DNA of 64,000 nucleotides, taken from contig NC_014654.1 of assembly GCF_000166415.1 (NCBI RefSeq), positions 1,922,001 through 1,986,000 of the forward strand. The letters run 5' to 3'. Under the pieces are notes generated by a model. It was not told where the DNA came from and searched no databases. It saw only the letters and a list, made by a program, of their open reading frames with translations. Source of the stretch: Halanaerobium hydrogeniformans (GTDB taxonomy: Bacteria; Bacillota; Halanaerobiia; Halanaerobiales; Halanaerobiaceae). The position numbers and the translations under genes are program-made. Positions 54,205 through 63,160 of the stretch are shown one piece after another (the first letter of the stretch is position 1; each line of letters starts with the position of its first letter).

Positions 54205-56748
54205 CTAATTAAAATATTTTTTTAGCTTTCTAACTACGGTAGACTGATTTACTTTTAAAAGATCTGCAATTTCATAGGTTGTTAAATCTTCTTTCAGCAT
54301 AGCTAAAATATCTTTTTCTACCTGAGCCACTGCTTCTTTTAAAGGAATTATCTGTTCAACCGTTATTTCTTTATTTTCTTCTATTTCAATATTTAATAAT
54401 TCTTTAAGATCTTCTTTGGTGATCTTATTATCATCTGCGGTTATAATGATCCGTTCTATTATATTAGATAACTCCCTGACATTACCCGGATAATTATATT
54501 TATAAAGCAATTCTCTTGCTTCTGAATTAAATTCAATATTTTTTTGGTATTTTTGCATATATTGTTTGCTATAATAATTGATCAAAGCTGGTATATCTTC
54601 TCTTCTTTCTCTAAGTGGCGCAATATTAATAGGTACTACATTTAAGCGATAAAACAAATCTTCTCTAAACTCTTTATTTTCAACCATATTTTTTAAATCT
54701 CTATTTGTGGCTGTAATCAATCTGAAATCAACCTCTATTTCCTCTAATCCTCCTACCCTGCTCAATTTATGGTCCTGAATAACCTGTAGTAACTTTGCCT
54801 GCATGGAAAAAGGTAATTCCGCTATCTCATCTAAAAATAAAGTTCCTCCATCTGCGTTTTCGATTAAACCCTTTTTACCTTTCCTTTTAGCACCACTAAA
54901 TGAACCCTCTTCATAACCAAATAATTCTGATTCTAAAAGATTTTTCGGAATAGCAGCACAATTTATTTTTACAAAGTCACCACTTTTTTTGCTTTTCTCA
55001 TAGATAAATCTCGCTATTACCTCTTTACCTGTGCCAGACTCTCCAGTTATTAAAATTGTAGATTCAGTCTCAGCTACCCGGACAGCTAAATTAAGTATTT
55101 TTTTCATTTCTTTAGATTTAGAAATTATATAATCAGGAATATCTTGATTATTTAAATCATTTTTAGAATCATTAAAATTTATTTCAGATAAATCTCTAGC
55201 ATTAATAATAATTTGTTCAAGCTCACCAGCTTGGTTTTTAATAGGTTTTGCAGTTAAAATTATGCGTTGATTTTCCCCATGATTTTGAACAAAAGTAATT
55301 TTATTTTTGTTTTCTAAAAGTTTTAATTCGAAAAGTGGATAAAGTTCTAATTCTTTTTCTACCTCTGTAATTCTTCTTCCTTTGACTTCTGTCAAATTTA
55401 AACCTAACATTTCTAGATATGAAGTATTGATTTTTTCTACCACTCCATTTTTATCAAGCAGCATAATTCCATCATAAGAAGAACTTATAATTAAATCTAA
55501 ATTTTTATTTACCTTTTGTATCTCTTTTAATTCTCCTCTTTTTTCTTTCAGCAAATAAGGAAGACAAATATTGACTTCTGCCAGTCCTTGTGCAACTGCC
55601 ACAGCTTTATCCCAACAACTATTATAACCACAGGCACCACAATCAAGCAGATCTTCTTCTGAATATTTATCAGTCTTATTTAATATTTCCCATAGTTTTT
55701 CTTCAGATGGCTCAGGTAACGAAATATCTTCATTTTGATATTGACATGATAAATCTATTTGGGCAGCAATATCTTTATTATACTTATTAAAATAACTGTT
55801 TGATTTTAGATAATTAAAAAAGTTTCTTTCTTTTACATAATAGTTTTTATCTTTTAAATCAAATCCATCAATACAACCTTTGCAAAATAGTAAATCTGCA
55901 AATTTTAGTTCTATATCCCCATCTTTTAAAGCTTCTATTAATTCTATAACTTCTTTTTCTCCTTCAATATGGAGTGAATTATCATTATAATCACTAACTT
56001 TTTTTAATAATTCTCCCCCAATTGCAAGAGATCTTGCTGAGTTCGAGATATCTTTTTTATCAAAATTAAGTTCTACTTTAGACTGCTTATTATTATTGAC
56101 TTCTTGCTCAATTTCTAGTTGCTCAGCAATTGAAAATAATTCGCTAAAAGTTAAAACCGCTGCAAGATTTTCTTCTTCTTTAAGCTCAATTTTTTTGGCC
56201 TGACAGGGACCAATTAATACAAGCTTCTCTAGAGGCTTTTCTTTTTTTAAATACCGGCAGAGTGCCCTCATCGGTGAAACCACTTCTATTAGATTATCAC
56301 TTAATTGAGGATAGTATTTATTTATTAAATTTACTATAACAGGACAAGCAGAAGAAATTAAAGACTTATCAGTTTTTTGCAAAATTTCTGTATATTTATC
56401 ACAAATTAATTCTGCTCCCCAGGCTACTTCATAAATATTATTAAAACCAAGTTTTTTTAAAATAGAAAACCAGTCTTCTTTTTGCCATAATCTATTATAA
56501 ACTGCATAACTTGGTGCCAGGGCTACTGCAATATTGCTTTCTTCTGTTAATAGTTTTAATACTAAGTCTTTTTCGCTTATTATTTCCCTGGCATTTTGTG
56601 AGCACAAATTTACACATTTGCCACAATGAATACATCTTTCTTCTATAACCTCAACTTTACCTTCATTTACTTTAACTGCACTGACAGGACAATTGCGAAC
56701 ACAGGCATAACATTCATGACAATATTCTTTTAAAATTTTTATAAACAA
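54205..56748 (-). CDS. Sigma-54-dependent activator with hydrogenase-like Fe-S sensor domains
   Basis: 847 aa. Order: two [4Fe-4S] ferredoxin motifs (Cys 10, 13, 16, 20 and 39, 42, 45, 49); a degenerate [FeFe]-hydrogenase large domain (about 70-340) with SSACPV (132), GPCQAKK (180) and FCKGC (288) in place of the three H-cluster motifs; a further Fe-S motif CGACGYNSC...C (370-395); PAS (about 412-525); AAA+ domain (540-770) with GESGTGKE, GSFSGA in place of GAFTGA, and GGTLFLDEI; and a C-terminal TyrR-like helix-turn-helix. Key H-cluster residues are altered, so it probably senses redox state or H2 rather than catalyses. TTG start after AAGGTGGTG. Lies just upstream of hydCBA, its likely target. 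Confidence 0.9.
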   Translation of the reverse strand: MFIKILKEYCHECYACVRNCPVSAVKVNEGKVEVIEERCIHCGKCVNLCSQNAREIISEKDLVLKLLTEESNIAVALAPSYAVYNRLWQKEDWFSILKKLGFNNIYEVAWGAELICDKYTEILQKTDKSLISSACPVIVNLINKYYPQLSDNLIEVVSPMRALCRYLKKEKPLEKLVLIGPCQAKKIELKEEENLAAVLTFSELFSIAEQLEIEQEVNNNKQSKVELNFDKKDISNSARSLAIGGELLKKVSDYNDNSLHIEGEKEVIELIEALKDGDIELKFADLLFCKGCIDGFDLKDKNYYVKERNFFNYLKSNSYFNKYNKDIAAQIDLSCQYQNEDISLPEPSEEKLWEILNKTDKYSEEDLLDCGACGYNSCWDKAVAVAQGLAEVNICLPYLLKEKRGELKEIQKVNKNLDLIISSSYDGIMLLDKNGVVEKINTSYLEMLGLNLTEVKGRRITEVEKELELYPLFELKLLENKNKITFVQNHGENQRIILTAKPIKNQAGELEQIIINARDLSEINFNDSKNDLNNQDIPDYIISKSKEMKKILNLAVRVAETESTILITGESGTGKEVIARFIYEKSKKSGDFVKINCAAIPKNLLESELFGYEEGSFSGAKRKGKKGLIENADGGTLFLDEIAELPFSMQAKLLQVIQDHKLSRVGGLEEIEVDFRLITATNRDLKNMVENKEFREDLFYRLNVVPINIAPLRERREDIPALINYYSKQYMQKYQKNIEFNSEARELLYKYNYPGNVRELSNIIERIIITADDNKITKEDLKELLNIEIEENKEITVEQIIPLKEAVAQVEKDILAMLKEDLTTYEIADLLKVNQSTVVRKLKKYFN

Positions 56749-56854
56749 TTAAAGCACCACCTTTAGGTGTTAAGATTATAGTCAGCGTAATAATTGAATT
56801 TAAATTAATTTTACTTCTAATTAAAATTTTATCACGGTAATTAAAAAACAGCAA

Positions 56855-56885
56855 GCAAAAAAGTCTGCTTGTAACAAGCAGACTT
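56855..56885 (-). terminator. Terminator of the split permease genes
   Basis: AAGTCTGCTTG and CAAGCAGACTT, a perfect 11-bp stem with a 3-nt loop and a T run on the minus strand. Confidence 0.9.
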
Positions 56886-56908
56886 AATGTCAATTAAAGA
56901 ATGTAATT

Positions 56909-57439
56909 TTAACTTTTAAGGTCTAGGTTTTCAAATTTAATAATTTTTTCCATAACTGTTGAAATTATAAAAATAGAAATTGTTGTAAACACAAATCTCA
57001 AAACAGAAAATTTAACTCCTATAAATTGTATTTCTACTCCCAACTGAGGAATTTTTAATGATGCCCATACTCCTAAAAAAATGATAACATTGCTTAAACT
57101 GGCTTTTTTCCGCAATAATTCTCCTGCAATGGGAAAAGCTATATACATTGGTCCGGTTGGTAATGTTCCCAGAAAAAAAGAAAAAAGTTTTCCTTTAAAA
57201 CCTGATTTTTCACCCAGATATTTTTTTACTAAGGAAGTTGGTACCCAGATATCAGCTAAACCCATAATTATTAATACAGCTGGAAAGATCATAATCATTT
57301 CTTTAATATATCTCAGTGACATATCCTGAGCCAGCGGAAATCGACTCGGGAAAAATCTTTTAAATAAATATGCAATCACTAACCAAAAAACAACTATTTT
57401 TAATATCTTAAATAATTTAGCTTTAAATTTATTTTTCAC
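56909..57439 (-). CDS. Half-size permease, C-terminal-type half (ArsP/DUF318-like)
   Basis: 176 aa with four or five hydrophobic segments. LGEKSGFKGKLFSFFLGTLPTGPMYIAFPIAGELLRKKASLSNVIIF... resembles the second repeat of PF03773 (DUF318, YraQ/ArsP) permeases. Its start overlaps the stop of the upstream half by 4 bp, so the two are probably made together and form one permease. The substrate is unknown. Confidence 0.75.
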   Translation of the reverse strand: MKNKFKAKLFKILKIVVFWLVIAYLFKRFFPSRFPLAQDMSLRYIKEMIMIFPAVLIIMGLADIWVPTSLVKKYLGEKSGFKGKLFSFFLGTLPTGPMYIAFPIAGELLRKKASLSNVIIFLGVWASLKIPQLGVEIQFIGVKFSVLRFVFTTISIFIISTVMEKIIKFENLDLKS

Positions 57440-57912
57440 ATGAACACCCCAATTAAAAATGCAATTATGACCGCAAATATAAAAGCAAAAAAGTTTCTGT
57501 AAAAGGTTATCTTTTTGCCTAGCTCATTTATTTCAACTGGGATTGTGACAAAACCAACCATAGTTAAGGTTGTTATAAAAGCTGCAACCGGGGTATAAGA
57601 AGCCCCAGCATCTATTAAAGATCCAGCTAAAGGTAAGGCAATTAAACTGGGAATCATCATTAGAGAACCAAATAATGCTGCAGCTGCAACCTGAATCAAA
57701 TTAAAATCTGCCCCCAAATAATTTCTTATCATTTCTGGAGGTATGAATGCAAAAACAATACCAATTACAGCCACAAGTGAAATCAAGGCAGGGGCCAGCT
57801 CTAAACCTTTACTTAAGGCAATCTCCAGAGCTTTTTTCGACTTATTTTTACTGTGTTTAAATGAAACTCCCAATAATATCAAAGCTATTAAATTTATAAC
57901 AAGAGCTACCAT
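57436..57912 (-). CDS. Half-size permease, N-terminal-type half (ArsP/DUF318-like)
   Basis: 158 aa from the ATG at 57912 (GGGGG upstream; a TTG at 57927 overlaps that site). About five membrane segments. YLGADFNLIQVAAAALFGSLMMIPSLIALPLAGSLIDAG parallels the LGxLPTGPxY...PIAGELL stretch of the next gene, so the halves look like an internal duplication encoded as two genes. Family assignment is by pattern and moderately sure. Confidence 0.75.
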   Translation of the reverse strand: MVALVINLIALILLGVSFKHSKNKSKKALEIALSKGLELAPALISLVAVIGIVFAFIPPEMIRNYLGADFNLIQVAAAALFGSLMMIPSLIALPLAGSLIDAGASYTPVAAFITTLTMVGFVTIPVEINELGKKITFYRNFFAFIFAVIIAFLIGVFM

Positions 57913-58024
57913 CTTTTTATCCCCCAATAATCAATAAAATAATCTAAGTAATTAAAGTTTAGCCAATTACTAATTTATTTTCAATGAGCTATATCACATT
58001 AATATTTTATAATGCGCAAATGAT

Positions 58025-58086
58025 AAAAAAATACCTCCAAGTAGATAGTCTGTTTTAATTAATTAGACTGTCTACTTTGGAAGTAT
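58025..58086 (-). terminator. Long-stem terminator of the aminotransferase gene
   Basis: ATACTTCCAAAGTAGACAGTCT pairs with AGACTATCTACTTGGAGGTAT with few mismatches (about 20 bp), followed by TTTTTTT on the minus strand. Confidence 0.9.
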
Positions 58087-58150
58087 CATATCATTAGAAA
58101 AGATCTTTATTATTAATCTATTCACCAAAAGAGGATTATAAAATAATTTA

Positions 58151-59287
58151 TTATTCTATTTCTTCAACGAAAATTTTATGTAACTTATAATTTAGCTGAT
58201 AACCTAAATCTCTTAAACTATGATCAAAAGCTTTTAAAGTTCGATAAATTTTTTCTTCATAACAATTCTCACCCATATGACCAATTCTAATTAATTTATT
58301 TTTGAATTTCCCAATTGAACCTGCTATCATAACATTATATTTTTCTGTCATATGTTGATTTAATTCTTGAAATTCAATCTTTTCAGGAACTTTAACTGCA
58401 GTTACTGTATTAGAATGACCATTCTCTGCATATAGTTTGAGTCCTGATTTTACCAGAGCTTTTCTCACAGCTTTAGCTATCTTATCATGTCTAGTGTATA
58501 CATTTTTATCTGCCAGCCATTTATCCAGACCAGCATCAAGAGCATAAATATCGCTAATAGCTTGGGTATAAGGGAAATGCTTTTTTTGATACCAGTTCTG
58601 CCAGTGCTGTAAATTAGTATAATAACCTTTAACTGCTGTTTCTCTTTGTTTTATTACATCCCAGGCTGTCTTACTTACACTCATAAAGGTTAACCCAGGT
58701 GGCACAGACAAACATTTTTGTGAGCCTCCTAAAATAATATCGATCCCCCAACTGTCAACATCAATTTCAACTCCTCCAATTGACGAAACAGAGTCAACAA
58801 CAGACAAAATATTATAGTTGTTCAGCAGCTCACAAATCTCTTCTGCTGGATTAATAATTCCTGTCGGAGTCTCACAGTGAACAAAAGTGGCAAATTTGAA
58901 ATCATTATTTTTACTGAGTTTCTTTTCTAATTTTTTAATATCAATCGCCTTATCATAGGGAAACTCCCATCTTTTAACATTAGCTCCATAAAGATTAGCA
59001 AAATCTGCAAATCCTTTACCAAAAATGCCATTGTCCAAAACTAAAACCTTATCATTATTCTCAATTAAAGAAGCACAGGCCGACTCTAAGCCTAAAATTC
59101 CTTCCCCACTCATAATAATCATATCATTTTTAGTTTTAACTACTTTTTTTAACTTATTACAAACATTTAAATAAAAATCAAAAAATTCTGGGTCAAGATC
59201 GGGGTTGGTAATTTTTCTACTCATTGCCCGTCTCACTTCCTCACTAACCTCAGTTGGCCCAGGTGTCATAATTAATAGATCATTCAC
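58151..59287 (-). CDS. Class V aminotransferase (alanine-glyoxylate / serine-pyruvate type)
   Basis: PLP enzyme of 378 aa, one full fold type I chain. MTPGPTEVSEEVRRAM, GEGILGLESACASLI, VHCETPTGIINP, VVDSVSSIGGVEID and the Schiff-base Lys in GGSQKCLSVPPGL are characteristic of the AGT/SPT group. Substrate pair not predictable from sequence. I start at the GTG at 59287 (5 nt after GGAGTGG) rather than 59296, which overlaps that site. Confidence 0.88.
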   Translation of the reverse strand: MNDLLIMTPGPTEVSEEVRRAMSRKITNPDLDPEFFDFYLNVCNKLKKVVKTKNDMIIMSGEGILGLESACASLIENNDKVLVLDNGIFGKGFADFANLYGANVKRWEFPYDKAIDIKKLEKKLSKNNDFKFATFVHCETPTGIINPAEEICELLNNYNILSVVDSVSSIGGVEIDVDSWGIDIILGGSQKCLSVPPGLTFMSVSKTAWDVIKQRETAVKGYYTNLQHWQNWYQKKHFPYTQAISDIYALDAGLDKWLADKNVYTRHDKIAKAVRKALVKSGLKLYAENGHSNTVTAVKVPEKIEFQELNQHMTEKYNVMIAGSIGKFKNKLIRIGHMGENCYEEKIYRTLKAFDHSLRDLGYQLNYKLHKIFVEEIE

Positions 59288-59321
59288 ACAAACCACTCCA
59301 ATACTAAACTGTAATATAAAT

Positions 59322-59349
59322 CTTATAATTTATAGACGGGTATTGTCAA
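59322..59349 (-). promoter_or_regulatory. Promoter of the aminotransferase gene
   Basis: TTGACA (59344-59349) and TATAAG (59322-59327), 16 bp apart on the minus strand. Confidence 0.55.
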
Positions 59350-59397
59350 TAGTTTTTACAAAATAAGAATAAATTTTTTAAAACTTAACTGACTAAT

Positions 59398-59426
59398 TTG
59401 CAAAGAAGGATAAATTATTTTATAAT
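59398..59426 (+). promoter_or_regulatory. Promoter of the HxHH membrane protein gene
   Basis: TTGCAA (59398-59403) and TATAAT (59421-59426) with a 17-bp spacer. The predicted start near 59433 supports translation from the TTG at 59470. Confidence 0.6.
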
Positions 59427-59469
59427 AACTAACAAAGTAAATTCATCTTGTCCTGGAGGTGATCTATCT

Positions 59470-60159
59470 TTGGCAAAAGAAAAAAGTGATAAGTCAATTC
59501 CTTTTATTATAACAAGTTCGTATTTGCTTTCCTTTTTATTTATTCGGCTAGCAGTTATTATAGCTGGTGCTGCAGGTAGTGCGGCGTCTCAGGCTGCCAA
59601 AGCAGGCGAAATAAGGTTCTATATTGGTACAAATATAATATTATTTGGTTATCATATTCACCATTTGTTTATAGGAATATTTTTAATTGCACTGGCCGGT
59701 TGGTTTGCTATAGTTGGTTCTGACTATTTTGATCGAAGGGACACCGCCTTAATGTATGGAATTGGCATGGGCCTATTTATGGACGAAATCGGTCTCTTAT
59801 TGTCCTGGGGAGATTACTGGTCAAGTACAACCTATTTATTAAGTCTACTTTTAGGTGGTATCTTTTTAAATATAATCTTCTTCCCAGACTTTTGGAATGA
59901 TGTAAAAGGACATCTGAGAGCTGTTGATCCTAAAAAAATGGTTGTTTCACATTATAAAAGAGACTCTATTATTCGGGGGGTAGACAAAATGGCAGAAGAA
60001 GCTGATAAAACAGAAAAAATAAGTCAAATATTTTCTGGGTTGATATATATTGCAGTAGGTATATTGATAATTTTTAATCCAGAATTGGTTTATTACTGGG
60101 TGGCAGGCGGTTTCTTCCTCCAGGGATTAACTAATTTTGTTAGAGCCTGGAAATCATAA
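59470..60159 (+). CDS. Unrecognised integral membrane protein with HxHH motif
   Basis: 229 aa with about six hydrophobic segments, a basic soluble stretch (about 160-185, HYKRDSIIRGVDKMAEEADK) and a last hydrophobic pair. FGYHIHHLFIGIFLIALAGW and a later GMGLFMDEIGLLLSWGDYW put His, Asp and Glu in or near membrane segments, suggesting metal or proton binding, but I do not recognise a named family. The TTG at 59470 lies after GGAGGTGATC and downstream of the promoter; the frame is open further upstream. Confidence 0.8.
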   Translation: MAKEKSDKSIPFIITSSYLLSFLFIRLAVIIAGAAGSAASQAAKAGEIRFYIGTNIILFGYHIHHLFIGIFLIALAGWFAIVGSDYFDRRDTALMYGIGMGLFMDEIGLLLSWGDYWSSTTYLLSLLLGGIFLNIIFFPDFWNDVKGHLRAVDPKKMVVSHYKRDSIIRGVDKMAEEADKTEKISQIFSGLIYIAVGILIIFNPELVYYWVAGGFFLQGLTNFVRAWKS

Positions 60160-60182
60160 GATTATTGCTTTAAAAATATAGC

Positions 60183-60217
60183 AAAGCACCTGAGAGTAGT
60201 AATCTTTCAGGTGCTTT
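60183..60217. terminator. Bidirectional terminator between convergent genes
   Basis: AAAGCACCTGA and TCAGGTGCTTT, a perfect 11-bp stem with a 13-nt loop, shared by the membrane protein gene (plus) and degV (minus). Confidence 0.8.
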
Positions 60218-60230
60218 AAGTTCACCTAGA

Positions 60231-61067
60231 TTAAAAGGCCAAAACTACTCCACCTTCATTAGCGTAAACAGTACTTATTCCAGCAGTTTCAACTATAATA
60301 ACTTCTCTAAAATTATATTTTTTTAGGGCTTCATTTTTTATATACTCTGCTTTTTCAAGGGCATTACAATGCGAAATCCCAAGAATTTTTTCTTCTAACT
60401 CTTCTCCTCTTTGTCCAATTTTATCCACCAATTTTTTTATTGCTTTTTTACTACCCCTTGCTTTATCTAATAAAATTATTGTCCCATCTTCAGCACCTGC
60501 TAAAATTGGTTTAATGTTGAAAAAGGAAGCAATTTTTCCCTTCACTTTATTCATTCTTCCGGCTTTAATTAAATTATCAAGAGAATCTAAAACAAATAAA
60601 GTCTCCATTTCAGCTATGTATTTTTCTGTTTTTTCAATTATCTCTTCTCTTCCATATCCAGCTTCAATTAATTCTCCTATTTTATAGGCTATCATAGTTT
60701 CTCCTACAGTAGCACTATAGGAATTAAAAACATGCACAAATATGTCTTCATCTTCATCACTGAGCAGCTGTTTGGCCAGCAGAGCATTTTGATAGGTGCT
60801 GCTTAGTTCTTTAGATAAGGTAACAACAAATACATTCTCATATCCCCTAAACAACTTTAAAAATGTTTCTGGAGAAGGACTAGCAGTTTTTGGAGCATTT
60901 TTACTTGCTTTCATAGCACTTAAAAGTTTTTCCCGATCTAAATTATGATCATCAGTAAATGTTTTATCTTCGATATCAATGGAAAGAGGTGCTGTAGATA
61001 TATCAAATCTCTCACGAATATCTTGATTTAAATCACAGCAACTATCTACTACAATTTTTGAATTCAT
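60231..61067 (-). CDS. DegV family fatty-acid-binding protein
   Basis: 278 aa. SKIVVDSCCDLNQDIRERFDI, VPLSIDIEDKTFTDD-like segment, TASPSPETFLKLF, and VLDSLDNLIKAGRMNKVKGKIASFFNIKPIL are the two-domain DegV/FakB pattern; FakB proteins present fatty acids to the FakA kinase. No fakA is nearby. ATG at 61067 chosen for GGAGG. Its upstream region has been split by an insertion sequence. Confidence 0.9.
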   Translation of the reverse strand: MNSKIVVDSCCDLNQDIRERFDISTAPLSIDIEDKTFTDDHNLDREKLLSAMKASKNAPKTASPSPETFLKLFRGYENVFVVTLSKELSSTYQNALLAKQLLSDEDEDIFVHVFNSYSATVGETMIAYKIGELIEAGYGREEIIEKTEKYIAEMETLFVLDSLDNLIKAGRMNKVKGKIASFFNIKPILAGAEDGTIILLDKARGSKKAIKKLVDKIGQRGEELEEKILGISHCNALEKAEYIKNEALKKYNFREVIIVETAGISTVYANEGGVVLAF

Positions 61068-61096
61068 TATTTTTACCTCCAAAAAATATATATGTT

Positions 61097-62801
61097 ACGT
61101 CAAATCTAATAGTTTTTTCAAAAATATTAATAGTTATCATAGTTGTCAGGCTAGGAATCTCCATAAAAAGAAGGAATCCCTCCCCCTGAGCTAGTAAATA
61201 GTAATTGAGAAAGTCACAACCTACTAGACCCAGAAAGGAAGGGATGTAAGTTATGTTTTCTCGAAAAATACCTAATTTCCTGCTTAAACCTATCATGAAT
61301 TTTGTTCTTTTGACCTATCTTTTTTTCGCCAGACTTTTCCAGGTTGATTTTGAACCCAATAATAAACTCGATGATAGTTATACTAAATTTAACAGTTTTG
61401 ATGACCCACAACCTATTATAGAATATAATCAGGTTGACTATCGCGATATTCTAGCTGAAGCTGAAAAAAATGGTGAAACTATTCAGCCTGTTAATCGCAA
61501 TAAACCTCTAACTGTAAAGGTTGAGGAGTGCTCTCAATGTGGAGCTCCCAAAAAATATCTCTACAGTTTCGGTCATGATCCAGATGGATACCAAAAGTTC
61601 CAGTGTAAACTCTGTAAACATCAGTGGGCTCCTAAGAAACCTAAAAAACCTAAGAACCACCCTACATATCGCTGTCCTTTCTGCAACTATGCTCTTGCTA
61701 AAGAGAAAAAGCGCAAGCATTTTACCAAGTATAAATGCCGCAATGATGACTGTTCTAAATGGAAAAATGAACATAAGCGTTATCGCTACAGAGCCTATAA
61801 TTTTGATATCAATAAGCTTGAACTTTCCAGACCTGATAAAGAACCTGTTAACCTTGATCATTCTCACTATGGAAACTTTACCATCTCTAAGGCTATTGAC
61901 TTTTATGTCAGTCTTGGTCTTTCTTTAAGACAGGCTGAAAGAGCTCTTAAACTTGCCTATGGTGTTTCACCTTCAGCTCAAACCATCCAAAATTGGACTG
62001 TCTCTTTAGCTTACAGACTTGCTCCTAAAATCAATGAGCTTGATCTGCCTTTATCTGGTATTGTTGCTGTTGATGAAACATATATTAAAATAAAAGGCAG
62101 CTGGCATTATCTTTTTACTGCCATAGATGGTGAAAATGGCTGTGTTATCGCTCAGCATCTTTCTAAAAATCGCGACGCTAAAGGTGCAATAACCATTTTA
62201 AAAAGAATAATCGACCAATATCAAGACCAAAAATTTGTTCTAGTTACTGATATGGCTCCAATTTACAGAGCTGCTGTCCATGCTGCTAAAGTGTTTTTGA
62301 AAACCAATATTGACCACAAACAACTTAAGGGGCTATTTGCTAACGATGATAACTCAGATGAAATTTACAGACCTTATAAAAACATCATTGAAAGGTTTTT
62401 CGGTACTTATAAAGCCCATTACAAACGCCATAAAAGCTTTAGCTCTTTTGATGGTGCACTTACTCATATAACTCTTTATCAGCTCTATTTTAATTATTTA
62501 AAACCTCATAGTTCCTTTAATGATAAACCACCACTGATAGTGGAAGGAGCAAGAGGTCAGCCTATCGAATCCTGGGCCCAACTTATCAGATGGATCACCA
62601 AAACTGATAGGTAATTAAATATCTTTTAGAAAAATCATGTTTTATCTCTTTAGATATTTATAATCACTAAATACCATTTTCTTACTTTATTTACAACTTT
62701 AAACTTTTGACATTCTGATCATTTTCATTATAATCGTAATTAGTGGTGCTCTATTACTATTTGCTTACATTTTATGGTAACTATCATATTTTATTTGACG
62801 T
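61097..62801 (+). mobile_element. Insertion sequence with DDE transposase (IS6-like catalytic domain)
   Basis: About 1.7 kb. The ends share the inverted repeat ACGTCAAAT (61097-61105) / ATTTGACGT (62793-62801), with further subterminal similarity (ATAGTTATCAT at 61130 and ATGGTAACTATCAT near 62774). One intact transposase gene fills it. No unambiguous target duplication was seen, so the outermost bases may be a few off. Of 62615-62945, the part up to 62801 is the IS right end with no gene. Confidence 0.75.
61253..62614 (+). CDS. DDE transposase with N-terminal zinc ribbons
   Basis: 453 aa. An N-terminal region has two Cys4 zinc-ribbon motifs (C93, C96, C118, C121 and C141, C144, C162, C167), followed by a helix-turn-helix-like SLRQAERALKLAYGVSPSAQTIQNW and a catalytic core with VAVDETYIKIKGSWHYLFTAID (D274), LVTDMAPIYRAA (D333) and KNIIERFFGTYK (E380). 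The core resembles IS6/IS240 transposases, but the protein is about twice their length because of the ribbons. Intact, so the element may be active. Confidence 0.85.
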   Translation: MFSRKIPNFLLKPIMNFVLLTYLFFARLFQVDFEPNNKLDDSYTKFNSFDDPQPIIEYNQVDYRDILAEAEKNGETIQPVNRNKPLTVKVEECSQCGAPKKYLYSFGHDPDGYQKFQCKLCKHQWAPKKPKKPKNHPTYRCPFCNYALAKEKKRKHFTKYKCRNDDCSKWKNEHKRYRYRAYNFDINKLELSRPDKEPVNLDHSHYGNFTISKAIDFYVSLGLSLRQAERALKLAYGVSPSAQTIQNWTVSLAYRLAPKINELDLPLSGIVAVDETYIKIKGSWHYLFTAIDGENGCVIAQHLSKNRDAKGAITILKRIIDQYQDQKFVLVTDMAPIYRAAVHAAKVFLKTNIDHKQLKGLFANDDNSDEIYRPYKNIIERFFGTYKAHYKRHKSFSSFDGALTHITLYQLYFNYLKPHSSFNDKPPLIVEGARGQPIESWAQLIRWITKTDR

Positions 62802-62876
62802 TATCAATATATAAGTATTTAACCTAAATATATTTTATCTGTAGTTAAAGTAAAAATCAAATATTTTTAAAAAAAT

Positions 62877-62910
62877 AAAAACCCCGACTAAATTAATAGC
62901 CGAGGCGTTT
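62877..62910 (-). terminator. Terminator of the cold-shock gene
   Basis: CCTCGGC and GTCGGGG arms (with G-U pairs) and TTTTTA on the minus strand, 36 bp after the csp stop. Confidence 0.7.
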
Positions 62911-62945
62911 AAATTCTAATTTTAATTATAATTACCTAATTAGTA

Positions 62946-63149
62946 CTATATAACAACAACATTTTCTGCCTGAGGACCACGGTCTCCTTCAACAATTTCA
63001 AATTCTACCTCTTGATCTTCACTCAAAGTTTTAAAGCCTTCCTGTTCAATGGCAGAAAAATGTACAAATACATCATCTCCATCTTCTCTTTCAATAAACC
63101 CATAACCTTTTTTCTCATCAAACCATTTTACTTTACCTGTGTAAACCAT
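62946..63149 (-). CDS. Cold-shock domain protein (CspA family)
   Basis: Single-domain nucleic-acid chaperone of 67 aa. [18 protein letters not shown] carries RNP1 (KGYGFI) and VFVHFSAI carries RNP2; the C-terminus DRGPQAENV is typical. AGGAGG lies 11 nt before the ATG and is covered by the leader hairpin described next to it. Monocistronic. Confidence 0.95.
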   Translation of the reverse strand: MVYTGKVKWFDEKKGYGFIEREDGDDVFVHFSAIEQEGFKTLSEDQEVEFEIVEGDRGPQAENVVVI

Positions 63150-63160
63150 ATTAATATCTT

